From Burkholderia pyrrocinia (GTDB lineage: Bacteria; Pseudomonadota; Gammaproteobacteria; Burkholderiales; Burkholderiaceae): a DNA stretch of 64,000 nt. A program made the position numbers and the translations under genes. The notes below the pieces were generated by a model. The model saw only the letters and a program-made list of their open reading frames with translations. It ran no database searches and had not been told where the DNA came from. Location of the stretch: assembly GCF_018417535.1 (NCBI RefSeq), contig NZ_CP070977.1, positions 1,612,001 to 1,676,000 on the forward strand, read 5' to 3'. This document shows, piece after piece, positions 18,478 through 26,640 of this stretch; positions within the stretch are counted from its first letter, which is position 1, and each line of letters opens with the position of its first letter.

Positions 18478-20168
18478 AACGCTCGCGACTCCCGATCACG
18501 ATCGGCTTCAAGCGCTGCGCCCGGTTGAGCGTATTGGCGATCGCCGTGTCGTTGGCCTGGCAGGCTCCGGCATGCGCCGAGCGGCCGCTCGCCCCCAAAG
18601 CCTATCGGCTCGCCGACGGCGCATACAAGGCGATCAGCGCCGGCGACCTGCCCCGCGCGGAAGAGTATGCGCTGCGCGCCCTCAAGATTCAGCCCGGAAG
18701 CGAACAACTCGGGCTGCTGCTCCTCGATGTACTCAAGCGGGAAGGAAAAATCGACGAAGCCGACGCGATGGTGGAATCGCTGAGAACCCGTTTTCCGAAA
18801 AGCGCGGCGGTACTGGCGGAGCATGGCTACCTGGCACAGAGGCAGATGCGTTACGACGTGGCGTGCAGCGACTTCTCGGCCGCCGTCGCGACCGGAAAAT
18901 GGAGCAAGGAGCAGCAGCGCAACCTGCGTCTCGCGTGGTCGGACAGCGCGCTCGCCGCCAATCGCCTGCATGAAGCCGGCGTTGCGCTGGCACCGCTGGC
19001 AGACGAACAATCGGCCGTGATTCAGTTACGTATCGCGCAGTTGAGCCTGATGTCGGGCGATCGCGAAAGCGCGATCCGCGTGGCGGACCTGGCAGCCAGC
19101 AACGCGTCGACGGACGGCGAGCGGAAGATGGCCGCGTCGATCGCGGCGCAGGCACGGCAGCCCGTCGATCCGCCGCAAGCGCCCGTGGACAATACCGCGC
19201 GACAGAAGCTGCAGGAGGCCTACGACCTCCTGCGCGAACACAAGGATCGCGAGGCGCTCGACGCATTCCAGGAGGGTTTCGACGGCGGGGCCGGCAACGC
19301 GATGAACTACGCGGACGCAGGCTATGCGGCCAAGCGTATCGGCTTGAACGAGCAGTCCGTTGAACTGTTCGAGCATAGTCTCGACGCCGATGAAAACGAA
19401 CACGCCTTCGATGCGCAACACAAGTTCGGCTATCGGCGAGAAGTCGAGCAACTGCAGCGCACCTGGGGTTTCGTGCTGAGCGCGCCCTACCAGTCGGCCG
19501 CGTTCGGTCCGCAAGGCACCATCAGCGTGTTGCAGCCGGGTATCGAGGCGTACTGGCAGCCACCGAAGATCGGCTACCAGAACGGACGCATTCTCCAGTT
19601 CTTCGTGCGCGGATACGGCACGGCATACGACGGGACAGGCAACGTGACCGGCATGCCGACCGTGCAGGGTTCGGTGGGGGTGCGCTACAAGCCGCTGCCC
19701 GACCAGAACGTCGTGATGACCGCCGAGCGGCTTTTCCACATCGGCAGCCTGTCGATGACGGACTGGCTGATGCGCCTGGGCTATTCGTCGGAAGCGGGCA
19801 CCGACCTGAGGGTCACCGAACCGAGCTGGCGTAGCTGGCAGGCCTATGTCGAAGGTGCGTACTTCATCAAGGCAGGCCGATACATCATCTATTCGGAGTT
19901 GCGTTACGGACACACCTGGCGTCTGCCGATGCTCAGCGACCGGCTGACCGTCTACCCGCATGCCGCGGTTGCCGGCGATCACGACAACCGCCAGCCGGAC
20001 AAGACCGCAATCGGTGCGGGGCCCGGCATCCAGTTTCGGTACTGGTTTCGCGAAGGCAGGTATAGCGCACCGGCAAGCTATCTGGATGTCACGGTGCAAT
20101 ACAGGTTTCCATTGACGTCAGCGGCACGCGCACGTGGTCTCGTGGTACGCGCGACATTGTGGTTCTAA
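18474..20168 (+). CDS. NfrA-like TPR and outer-membrane barrel protein
   Basis: 564 residues, well short of E. coli NfrA (~990). A signal peptide (basic start, LSVLAIAVSLAWQAPACA, cleavage near residue 36) is followed by TPR-like helical repeats (~40-310, e.g. AYKAISAGDLPRAEEYALRA and AYDLLREHKDREALDAF). The C-terminal ~240 residues are beta-rich (GYQNGRILQFFVRGYG, YIIYSELRYGHTW, YLDVTVQYRFPL) and end in Trp-Phe, the usual last residue of outer-membrane barrels, matching the NfrA C-terminal domain. Expected role: periplasmic bridge and outer-membrane export port for the NfrB-made glycan, possibly also a phage receptor. It is translationally coupled to the nfrB-like gene. The shorter TPR part suggests fewer repeats than in E. 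coli. Confidence 0.85.
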   Translation: MKRSRLPITIGFKRCARLSVLAIAVSLAWQAPACAERPLAPKAYRLADGAYKAISAGDLPRAEEYALRALKIQPGSEQLGLLLLDVLKREGKIDEADAMVESLRTRFPKSAAVLAEHGYLAQRQMRYDVACSDFSAAVATGKWSKEQQRNLRLAWSDSALAANRLHEAGVALAPLADEQSAVIQLRIAQLSLMSGDRESAIRVADLAASNASTDGERKMAASIAAQARQPVDPPQAPVDNTARQKLQEAYDLLREHKDREALDAFQEGFDGGAGNAMNYADAGYAAKRIGLNEQSVELFEHSLDADENEHAFDAQHKFGYRREVEQLQRTWGFVLSAPYQSAAFGPQGTISVLQPGIEAYWQPPKIGYQNGRILQFFVRGYGTAYDGTGNVTGMPTVQGSVGVRYKPLPDQNVVMTAERLFHIGSLSMTDWLMRLGYSSEAGTDLRVTEPSWRSWQAYVEGAYFIKAGRYIIYSELRYGHTWRLPMLSDRLTVYPHAAVAGDHDNRQPDKTAIGAGPGIQFRYWFREGRYSAPASYLDVTVQYRFPLTSAARARGLVVRATLWF

Positions 20169-20203
20169 CCAGCGACGCTGACGCTTGCGCGCGGACGGCG
20201 CGA

Positions 20204-21172
20204 TCAGTTGGGCGATTTAAGCGTGATGATCGTTTGACGCAGCAACTGGAAGTAGGAGCTCGTCGAGTACGGGAGCATCTCTTCGACGTAGTTCCACCAG
20301 AAGAAACCTCCGATGAAACGCGGGTCGGTCATGCTGTTGACCATCGGGTAATAGGTTGTGATCAGGTTCTGCTGCACCGAGGCCGGCGCGGCGGTATCCG
20401 AGGTACCGATTTCGCCGAAGCCGACCTTCGCGTTCGGGAAAATGCTTTCGAGCGCCGCGAAATCGTTCTTCCACGACGGATTCAGCCCCGGGCAATCCTG
20501 GTACGGGTAGTAGCTGAACAGCGCGTAGTCGGCCTGCTGGCGAACCGTCGACGGCAGGAACGTCGTCGGCCAGGTCTTCCAGTAATCCTGGGGCTTCGCC
20601 CAGCAGTTGTTGCCCTTGCTGTCATCGTTGTAGTACAGCGTGATGGCTGTCTTGCCGCCGTTCGATTTCACGATCGTGTTCGCCGCGGCGACCATCTGGC
20701 CGATCTGCTGTTCTTCCGAATTGACCACGGAGTTCGTGCCGTTCGGGTCGTTGCGCAGCCATTCGCCGTTGATTTCGTTGGCGATCTCCCACACGTCGAC
20801 GGTGTTCTTCAACTGCGACACCAGCTCCTGCGTTCTCGCTTTATACGTCGCGAGATCCGTCGGGAAATAGTACGAATCGTAGACTTCGCCCATCACGTAT
20901 GCGACCGCGTGCAGGCGCAACAACGGTGCGTAGTAGTCGGCGGCCGACGTACCCGGATCGAACACGACACGCACGGTCGGCCGGTACGGCAGGTTCTGCA
21001 GCGACGCGACGATCGCATCGAGGTTGGTCAGGTCGTCGAGCGTCACGCCGTAGACCGGATTCTTCAGAGGTTCGACCTGAGCCTGGGCGGACTGCGATAA
21101 AGGTAACAGCCCGGCAACAGCAACGCACGCGGCAACGGCCGTGCGCGAGAAATGTTTCGTCAGCTTTTTCAA
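20204..21172 (-). CDS. exported glycoside hydrolase, clan GH-A (cellulase-like TIM barrel)
   Basis: 322 residues from a TTG start at 21172, chosen because it begins a clean signal peptide (LKKLTKHFSRTAVAACVAVAGLL to SAQA) and is preceded by GGAAAG; longer upstream frames add a non-signal leader. The mature part starts VEPLKNPVYGVTLDDL and contains VWEIANEINGEW (acid/base Glu after Asn, as in clan GH-A) and VGFGEIGTSD (nucleophile Glu), with FFWWNYVEEM near the end. It likely cleaves the exopolysaccharide made by the neighbouring nfrBA-like genes, to which it is convergent (36 bp between stops). The exact GH family cannot be fixed by eye. Confidence 0.8.
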   Translation of the reverse strand: MKKLTKHFSRTAVAACVAVAGLLPLSQSAQAQVEPLKNPVYGVTLDDLTNLDAIVASLQNLPYRPTVRVVFDPGTSAADYYAPLLRLHAVAYVMGEVYDSYYFPTDLATYKARTQELVSQLKNTVDVWEIANEINGEWLRNDPNGTNSVVNSEEQQIGQMVAAANTIVKSNGGKTAITLYYNDDSKGNNCWAKPQDYWKTWPTTFLPSTVRQQADYALFSYYPYQDCPGLNPSWKNDFAALESIFPNAKVGFGEIGTSDTAAPASVQQNLITTYYPMVNSMTDPRFIGGFFWWNYVEEMLPYSTSSYFQLLRQTIITLKSPN

Positions 21173-21672
21173 AACGTCTTTCCGTCCAAAAGTAAGAAGA
21201 AGCGCGATTTTAGACGAAAATAAAAGGTAATTATCTGACGATATCGGCAACACAATGCGCGGCGCCGCGAGGCCGACATCTAATGCGGGCGCGCGAACGC
21301 CGTGCCGGAGAAGCTGCCCCGCGATGCTGTCGAGAGACAAACGCAGTTCGTTGCCGCTCATTCCTCGCAATGGAAAAACCGCGGCTATCCGCTGATATTG
21401 CGCGGCAAGTGCGCCGATCTTGTCGTGCATGCGCGTTCACGAGCTTAGCGACCATCTTGCATACGCCAGCACCTCGAGGTGCGCACGATCCGCGAGGCCG
21501 TCGGCTAAATGCAGCGCTCTGGAATCGCCGAACATTTGTACGGATAGCCAACGATACGCGTCGCGATAGCCTCCGACTCCCGCGTTGATCAAATCGAGCT
21601 GCATGGCGGTCACACGAAGCAGCGCCGAACAACCAACGATCGATGGGAAAACCCGGACATCTTTGAGGACAT
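21173..21672. other. intergenic region left of the integrated element, no gene recognised
   Basis: 500 bp between the glycoside hydrolase start and attL. Only short Arg-rich frames are present. The hydrolase promoter should lie at its left end, in the AT-rich stretch 21180-21240. Confidence 0.5.
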
Positions 21673-21721
21673 TGGCCCGCCCTACACGATTCGAACGTGT
21701 GACCTACGGCTTAGAAGGCCG
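21673..21721 (-). repeat. attL: 3' fragment of tRNA-Arg
   Basis: 49 bp identical to 40996-41044, covering CCA end, acceptor 3' strand, T-arm, variable region and the 3' side of the anticodon loop. Identity stops at 21722 (A instead of T). It lacks the D-arm and 5' acceptor strand, so it cannot make a tRNA. Confidence 0.95.
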
Positions 21722-21818
21722 AAAAATGGTGGCATTTATCGATGTTGATCAATTTTCATAAATCCCGTGAATCTATCGCCAGATAAGGCTGACAGACCAA
21801 TCCGGCCGTCCCGTGATG

Positions 21819-21848
21819 TTGACCCGAATTGATTGATTTGCCTAGAAT
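21819..21848 (+). promoter_or_regulatory. probable integrase promoter
   Basis: TTGACC at 21819-21824 and TAGAAT at 21843-21848 are separated by 18 bp. The predicted transcription start falls at about 21855, inside the arm-site-like repeat 21852-21871, so integrase binding there would repress its own gene. Confidence 0.55.
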
Positions 21849-21851
21849 CGG

Positions 21852-21871
21852 GTTACATGACGGTTACATGG
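21852..21871 (+). repeat. putative integrase arm-type site, left copy
   Basis: The 20-mer GTTACATGACGGTTACATGG occurs here and again at 40921-40940, near the opposite end in the same orientation. It holds two copies of GTTACATG eleven bases apart, as expected for integrase arm binding. Confidence 0.6.
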
Positions 21872-21914
21872 GGTGCGCGACGGCATGCGCAACCCGTCTT
21901 ACAGAAACGAGGCG

Positions 21915-23282
21915 ATGGCTAAGGTCAACTTCACGGCGGCGCGCGTCAACGGGCATAGTTGCCCCCCCGATAAATCCCAAGCGTTCATCTGGGATTCGGG
22001 GGCGACCGGCCTTGGTCTGCGTGCAACGGTTGCCGGCACTCGCACCTATGTCTGGCAAGGCAAGCTCAATGGAGCGACTATTCGCGTCACGATAGGGGCG
22101 CCAAAGGATTGGGGGATTGATGACGCGCGGGACGAAGCTCGCCGCCTGAAGCGTATGGCCGATAGCGGCAAAGACCCTCGCGAGGAAGCCGCCGAGCAGC
22201 GGGCTGCCGCCGAGCAACGCAGGCTGGAAGCGCTCCGGCAGGACGTTACAGTCGGTGAAGCATGGGCCGAATATCTGAAGGCGAATCAGGGCAAGTGGAG
22301 CGAGCGCCACTACGCCGACCATGAGAGGCTGGCCCACGCTGGCGGCGAGCCGAAAAAACGCGGCAAAGGTGTAACCGTTGCGGGTCCGATGGCCGCGCTT
22401 ATGTCGTTGAAGCTGTCAAACCTGACCGCCGACACCGTTGCCGCATGGCTCGAAACCGAATCGCAAACGCGTCCGACGAATGCCGAGCAGTCTTACCGGA
22501 AACTCAGGGCCTTCATCCGCTGGTGCAACGACAAACCGATATATGCGGGTTTGGTTCCGACGAACGCATACGCATCGCGCGCCGTACGCGCTGTCGTACC
22601 TCGTACCAATGCCAAAGGTGATTGCCTGCAGCGCGAGCAGCTACCCGCATGGTTTGCAGCCGTACGCCAGATTAGAAACCCGGTCATCAGCGCCTACCTG
22701 CAAGCCCTGCTACTGACCGGCGCGCGCCGCGAGGAGATGGCGGGGCTCCGTTGGGAGAATGTGGACTTCCAGTGGCGCAGCCTTCACATTGCGGACAAGG
22801 TGGAGACGGAAACGGGCCGCGTCATCCCACTCACCACGTACCTCGCGAGTGTCCTGCGGGAACTCCAGCGCTTGAACAATACCCCGCCGAATGTTCGGCA
22901 ATTGCGCGAGCTGAACGCAAAAGGCGAATCGTGGTCGCCCTCCCCTTGGGTGTTCCCTAGTAATAAATCGGCAGACGGGAAAATCGCAGAGCCGCGCATA
23001 GCGCACAATCAAGCGCTTGCGGCAGCGAGCCTACCCCACATGAGCCTACACGGCCTTCGGCGTTCGTTCGGCACGCTTTCCGAGTGGGTGGAGTGCCCGG
23101 TCGGTGTAGTGGCTCAAATTCAGGGCCACAAACCATCAGCGATCGCCGAAAAACACTACCGTCGGCGCCCGCTCGACCTTCTACGCTTATGGCACGAACG
23201 CATCGAGGGATGGATGTTGGCACAGGCGGGCGTGGTGTTTGAGGCTAGCGGCCCGCAACCGGGATTGCAGGCCGTGAAGTAA
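21915..23282 (+). CDS. int: tyrosine-type site-specific integrase
   Basis: 455 residues from ATG 21915 (GAGG just before it; MAKVNFTAARV opens the conserved N-terminal DUF4102-like arm-binding domain). In-frame GTG 21873 and ATG 21885 are alternatives. Catalytic residues of the family are visible: Arg in TGARREEMAGLRW (~270), HGLRRSFG (His and Arg, ~379), and Tyr in EKHYRR (~415). It inserts and excises the element at the tRNA-Arg 3' end by recombining the 49-bp core. It lies 190 bp inside attL and reads away from it, with a promoter at 21819-21848. Confidence 0.95.
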   Translation: MAKVNFTAARVNGHSCPPDKSQAFIWDSGATGLGLRATVAGTRTYVWQGKLNGATIRVTIGAPKDWGIDDARDEARRLKRMADSGKDPREEAAEQRAAAEQRRLEALRQDVTVGEAWAEYLKANQGKWSERHYADHERLAHAGGEPKKRGKGVTVAGPMAALMSLKLSNLTADTVAAWLETESQTRPTNAEQSYRKLRAFIRWCNDKPIYAGLVPTNAYASRAVRAVVPRTNAKGDCLQREQLPAWFAAVRQIRNPVISAYLQALLLTGARREEMAGLRWENVDFQWRSLHIADKVETETGRVIPLTTYLASVLRELQRLNNTPPNVRQLRELNAKGESWSPSPWVFPSNKSADGKIAEPRIAHNQALAAASLPHMSLHGLRRSFGTLSEWVECPVGVVAQIQGHKPSAIAEKHYRRRPLDLLRLWHERIEGWMLAQAGVVFEASGPQPGLQAVK

Positions 23283-23415
23283 TGAATTCAGCGGCCGCGC
23301 ATCCATCGCGTGCGGCCGTCACTGTTTGCTCCCGCCTAGTCTTAGCGGGCGAAGAGCCGGACACCTTCGCCGGCTCGGCGGGGGAATCCCAACGAAGGGC
23401 GCTTGAAGGGCGCAA

Positions 23416-24555
23416 ATGGTCGACACCAATCTAATACTACTGGCGACTGCCGCTGAACATTTCGCTCGGCTGCAATGGCCGGATAATGCATCGCGAGACG
23501 ACGCCATTTCGTACTTGGAACGGATTGGAGCATCTGAGGCCGCATACACGCCAGTCTACGCCGCGCGGCTGCTAACCGAGGACCGAATTCATGAGCAGAT
23601 TAAAGTGCTTTGCAAGGTGGCGCGCCTAACGCTATACGATCCCGCAGCGCAACAGCCCACCATCGACGTGCAGAACGCGCTGGTAAGCGCCCTGGACCTC
23701 GCGCAACTCCTTGCCGAGGGTGTTGTGCTCAGCAACAGCGTCGAACGCGAACTAAGCGCCCGTGCGGCTGCATGGAAAGGCACCGACGAATTCGAACGCC
23801 GTTTGCTTGATCTTCATGAGAAAGGGGTTACTCGCCCCCTGCACCTTCATGAATGGTTCAAACGCGATAACTGGACACCGCGCGAGGCCATGCCGCTGCT
23901 CCTCGGACTTGAGCCGGAGCATGACTGGTTCGCACTTGCTAATGAATCGGGAACCGACGTCACCATCGTAAGCGCGCGCTGGCTAGATGGCTCGCTCGTA
24001 TGTCTCGACGGCTGGCGTAACGCAAATGTCTTTCAGCGCGAGATTGCCCCCGATCCGAGTGATGCCGTTCCGGACGACATGCCACTCACCTCGCTGAATT
24101 TGCTCGACATGTCCGTGAGGCTGAGTCAGATGATGGCGATATTGGACAGCGGCGACCATCCGCCGCGGAACCCACCTGCCTACTATCTCGAATGGGCGGC
24201 GAAAAAGGGCTTTGATGTTCCCTGGCTCGCATGGGCTGAAAGCCAGGGACTGATTGCTCCGCGCGCAGTCGGACGGGAAGTAGCAGGAGCGCCACCAACC
24301 GAGGCGCTGACAGCCAATGCAGCCGCAACCAATGGCGAAGGGTGGAAAGCGCAGGCAAGGGAAATAGCCGACGAGTGCTTTGACCGTGACACCACGAATA
24401 GCTGCCGGGATAGCCTGGCGGGCTATTCGAAGCGCGTCATGGAAGAGATGCAAAAACGCGGCATCAACGGGCCCCGTGGACGAATCGACAACCCGAACAC
24501 GATTCAGCGCGAGGCGCTCCAAGGAAAGAAATGGTGGGCCGGCAAGGCCAAGTAA
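23416..24555 (+). CDS. hypothetical protein of the element
   Basis: 379 residues, no recognised domain. The N-terminal half is helical with Leu/Ala-rich segments (LILLATAAEHFARLQW, DLAQLLAEGVVLSNSVEREL); the middle contains HLHEWFKRDNWTPREAMPLLLGLEPEHDW, and the C-terminus is basic and polar (GPRGRIDNPNTIQREALQGKKWW). The composition is that of a cytosolic protein. It lies 134 bp after int and is followed by a terminator at 24629-24660, so int and this gene may form one transcript. Similar-sized proteins often follow integrases in proteobacterial prophages; the role is unknown. Confidence 0.7.
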   Translation: MVDTNLILLATAAEHFARLQWPDNASRDDAISYLERIGASEAAYTPVYAARLLTEDRIHEQIKVLCKVARLTLYDPAAQQPTIDVQNALVSALDLAQLLAEGVVLSNSVERELSARAAAWKGTDEFERRLLDLHEKGVTRPLHLHEWFKRDNWTPREAMPLLLGLEPEHDWFALANESGTDVTIVSARWLDGSLVCLDGWRNANVFQREIAPDPSDAVPDDMPLTSLNLLDMSVRLSQMMAILDSGDHPPRNPPAYYLEWAAKKGFDVPWLAWAESQGLIAPRAVGREVAGAPPTEALTANAAATNGEGWKAQAREIADECFDRDTTNSCRDSLAGYSKRVMEEMQKRGINGPRGRIDNPNTIQREALQGKKWWAGKAK

Positions 24556-24570
24556 TATTCCGAGGAACGC

Positions 24571-24687
24571 GGGGAATCCGGGGAACGCATTCCCCGTCAA
24601 TTCCCCGGCATTGACGAATCATGCTGAGAGCCAGCGCCCATAAGGGTTTGCTGGCTTTTTCATTTGTGCTTGGCGGGGAAATTCCCC
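24571..24687. promoter_or_regulatory. GGGGAA/TTCCCC repeat cluster upstream of the alpA-like gene
   Basis: Three GGGGAA (24571, 24580, 24675) and three TTCCCC (24590, 24601, 24682) hexamers occur in 117 bp, including the perfect palindrome GGGGAAATTCCCC at 24675-24687, 43 bp before the alpA-like ATG. This looks like an operator set for a regulator of the early region. Confidence 0.5.
24629..24660 (+). terminator. rho-independent terminator after the 379-residue hypothetical gene
   Basis: AGCCAGC at 24629-24635 pairs with GCTGGCT at 24650-24656, with an inner GCCC/GGGT pairing, followed by a T-run to 24660. Confidence 0.75.
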
Positions 24688-24729
24688 GGCAATGAAGTGG
24701 AAACACCATCAACGATAAGGGTGTTTCTT

Positions 24730-24939
24730 ATGCAGACAATCAATCCCCTGGCAAACCGGGTCGGCTTCCCCGAGGTCCTGCCGACCGACGAAGCCGCCGC
24801 CGTAATCAATCGCAAGCCGCAAACCCTGCGCAAATGGGCCTGCCTCGAGAATGGCCCGATTCGTCCGGTGCGCATCAATGGGCGCCTGGCGTGGAAAGTC
24901 TCCGACCTGCAATCGCTGCTGAACGGGGGGCGCAAGTGA
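24730..24939 (+). CDS. AlpA/MerR-type helix-turn-helix regulator (excisionase-like)
   Basis: 69 residues. The winged-helix pattern is clear: LPTDEAAAVINRKPQTLRKW then a short wing region GPIRPVRINGRLAWKVSDLQSLL. Such proteins act as excisionases or as early activators in prophages and satellites; in Gram-negative PICIs alpA is a standard early gene. Cytosolic, DNA-binding. The ATG at 24730 has AAGGGTG some bases upstream. Its stop overlaps the GTG of the Rha-like gene by 4 bp (GTGA), so the two are coupled. The palindrome at 24675-24687 may control this operon. Confidence 0.85.
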   Translation: MQTINPLANRVGFPEVLPTDEAAAVINRKPQTLRKWACLENGPIRPVRINGRLAWKVSDLQSLLNGGRK

Positions 24940-25652
24940 AAAACGCCCGACCCAGCAAAGCCGAATCGAGCGCCGTCGAACAGCGCGAGTTTACCGCACT
25001 CATCCTCAACGAGTCACGCAGCGAGCCCCGTGTCGACAGCCGAGTACTCGCCCAGCATTTGGGGAATTCTCATCAACACGTGCGCGAGTTGCTCGAGAGC
25101 TATTCGAGCGACTTCGAAGCGCTAGGGGTTTTCCGGTTTGAAACCGGGAAACCTCCCCGCGGCTCGCTCGGTGGCCGCCCCGAGCGCTACGCGCTGCTGA
25201 ACGAAGACCAGTGCTACTTGCTGCTGACCTACAGCCGGAACACTGATCGCGTGCGTGCGTTGAAATTGCGCCTGGTGATCGCGTTCCGCGATGCCAGGAG
25301 CCGCCAGGCTCTCCACGACGGCGTGTATCTGCCGAGCTACCACGCCCTGCACGACGAGGTGGCCGAGATGGCTCGGCGAGCGCACGAGGCCGGGAGCGTG
25401 GCCGGTGACGAAGTGTTCCACTGCAATGTCAACAAGCTTGCCAACAAGGTTTGCGGCTTGCGAGCCGGCGAACGCCGATCGTTGAATCCAACCAAGCGGG
25501 CAATCCTGACGGCCACGCAGGAGGTAATCCGCGCGTCGCTGCAGCGTTCGATGGGCGCCGGCGACGATCACCGCGGTGCCTACCGCGCAGCCAAGCAGGC
25601 TGCGGAGGAATACGCCTCTATGGCTGGCCGTCTGCTCGGGGGCGCGCAATGA
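24936..25652 (+). CDS. Rha family phage regulatory protein
   Basis: 238 residues from GTG 24936, which overlaps the preceding stop (GTGA). Residues ~45-125 form the pRha domain: EPRVDSRVLAQHLGNSHQHVREL, GGRPERYALLNEDQCYLLLTYSRNT, RVRALKLRLVIAFRDAR. The C-terminal helical part (YLPSYHALHDEVAEMARRA onward) is of unknown role. Rha proteins are lambdoid or satellite regulators whose expression interferes with phage growth in some hosts. It lies in the tightly packed early operon alpA-rha-PC4 with 4-bp overlaps on both sides. Confidence 0.88.
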   Translation: MKNARPSKAESSAVEQREFTALILNESRSEPRVDSRVLAQHLGNSHQHVRELLESYSSDFEALGVFRFETGKPPRGSLGGRPERYALLNEDQCYLLLTYSRNTDRVRALKLRLVIAFRDARSRQALHDGVYLPSYHALHDEVAEMARRAHEAGSVAGDEVFHCNVNKLANKVCGLRAGERRSLNPTKRAILTATQEVIRASLQRSMGAGDDHRGAYRAAKQAAEEYASMAGRLLGGAQ

Positions 25653-25885
25653 GCCACTCCGCCGAATTCCTCGACCTGCGTCGCTCTGATTCGGAGCGCC
25701 TCCGCGTAACCGTGGGTGAGTACCGCGGCCGCGTCCTCGTTGATCTCCGGATCTGGTTCGCCGCTGAACACGGCGAATGGAAACCCGGCCGTGCCGGTGT
25801 CTCGCTGCGTCCCGACCAGGTCGGCGAAGTCATGCAGGCACTCCGCTTGGCTGCGCAAGCAGCCGATCCGGCGGGGATGCGCTGA
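25649..25885 (+). CDS. PC4/Sub1-like ssDNA-binding coactivator domain protein
   Basis: 78 residues matching the PC4 (transcriptional coactivator p15) fold: RLRVTVGEYRGRVLVDLRIWF, then EWKPGRAGVSLRPDQVGEVMQAL, with the typical beta-ridge and closing helix. Bacterial members bind single-stranded DNA and are common in phages. The ATG overlaps the Rha-like stop by ATGA. Expected role: early transcription or replication control of the element. Confidence 0.85.
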   Translation: MSHSAEFLDLRRSDSERLRVTVGEYRGRVLVDLRIWFAAEHGEWKPGRAGVSLRPDQVGEVMQALRLAAQAADPAGMR

Positions 25886-25908
25886 TGGCAAATCAAAAAA
25901 AATCGGTC

Positions 25909-25937
25909 TTGACATGTAGGGCTTTTGGGCCTACCTT
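25909..25937 (+). promoter_or_regulatory. sigma-70-like promoter for the second early operon
   Basis: Perfect -35 TTGACA at 25909-25914, 17-bp spacer, -10 TACCTT at 25932-25937. It lies directly after the PC4-like stop and upstream of the XRE-like gene and replication genes. Confidence 0.6.
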
Positions 25938-26035
25938 GTGCATCAGCGGCTGCGCTCTCGCGCGGCCCACCACAGCCGAGAGGATCCGACAAATGACGTA
26001 CCCGTTCTGGGAGGCCTTGGGCCGCCCTATCTCCC

Positions 26036-26299
26036 ATGCGATATACCCCACCGACTCCCAGCGATCTGGAGCAGTTGAAGCAAACCCTGCAGCTCAGCAG
26101 CGCGCAGATGGCGGATCTGTTCGGCGTGCAGGGTGGGCGACAATGGCGGAAGTACACGGGTGGAGAGACTCCGCGCGAAATCAGTCCGCACATTTTGTTC
26201 TTCGCGATGGCTCGGCTGGAGCTGGATGCGAAGACACTCGACCGGATCTTGAATCGGATGCGCGACGTCGGCGCGACGATCGACCTGGACAGCGAGTAA
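26036..26299 (+). CDS. small XRE-like helix-turn-helix protein
   Basis: 87 residues with a Cro/CI-like helix-turn-helix: LEQLKQTLQLSSAQMADLFG then QWRKYTGGETPREISPHIL, followed by a helix (ARLELDAKTLDRILNRMRDVG). It probably represses or times the early region. The ATG at 26036 has no obvious ribosome-binding site; the promoter at 25909-25937 puts the transcript start about 90 bp upstream. A competing frame from ATG 25993 reads through the gene out of phase and is judged a shadow over this stretch. Confidence 0.75.
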   Translation: MRYTPPTPSDLEQLKQTLQLSSAQMADLFGVQGGRQWRKYTGGETPREISPHILFFAMARLELDAKTLDRILNRMRDVGATIDLDSE

Positions 26300-26301
26300 C
26301 C

Positions 26302-26640
26302 GCCGGCGGGGCGTTCACCGCCACCGTCCCGACCCAATCGGTCGATCAGTTCGACCTTATACCGAGCGCCTGGCGCACCGGCCGACACGCGAAACCGACG
26401 CTGAACGTCAGCCCGGATCTGTTTGCGATTGCCGGCACCCGTGCCGCTGAAAACTGGTTGGCGACTCACCCGACGGCTCGCCCGAACCAATGGTGTCGGT
26501 CGACTTTCGACAATCTCGTCGCCGGCCTCGGCCGCATCCCCTCCTACGCCGATTGCCTCGCGGCCTTCGAACGTTCGTTCAAGCGTCGCATCGAAGCTGC
26601 CTCCCACACTGACCGTAAAGCTGCGGAGGTGCGCGCATGA
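26302..26640 (+). pseudogene. homologue of the following 99-residue gene, lacking a usual start codon
   Basis: The frame encodes ~110 residues ending GRIPSYADCLAAFERSFKRRIEAA..., clearly related to the next protein: both share AG.RAAE.WL, a central F.NL..GL, then PS..D...AF...F.RRI. No ATG, GTG or TTG lies between the XRE-like stop and the conserved part, so either the 5' end decayed, a rare start (CTG or ATA) is used, or it is read by frameshift from the XRE-like gene. It overlaps the next ATG by 4 bp (ATGA), which argues that it was recently translated. Confidence 0.5.

Noticed and set aside
21673..21721. Second tRNA-Arg gene
   Set aside because: Only the 3' 49 nt are present; it is the att repeat, not a tRNA.
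25777..26301. Upstream part of a 287-residue frame through the XRE-like gene
   Set aside because: Out-of-phase with a clear helix-turn-helix protein and the PC4-like gene; only the part after 26302 looks coding.
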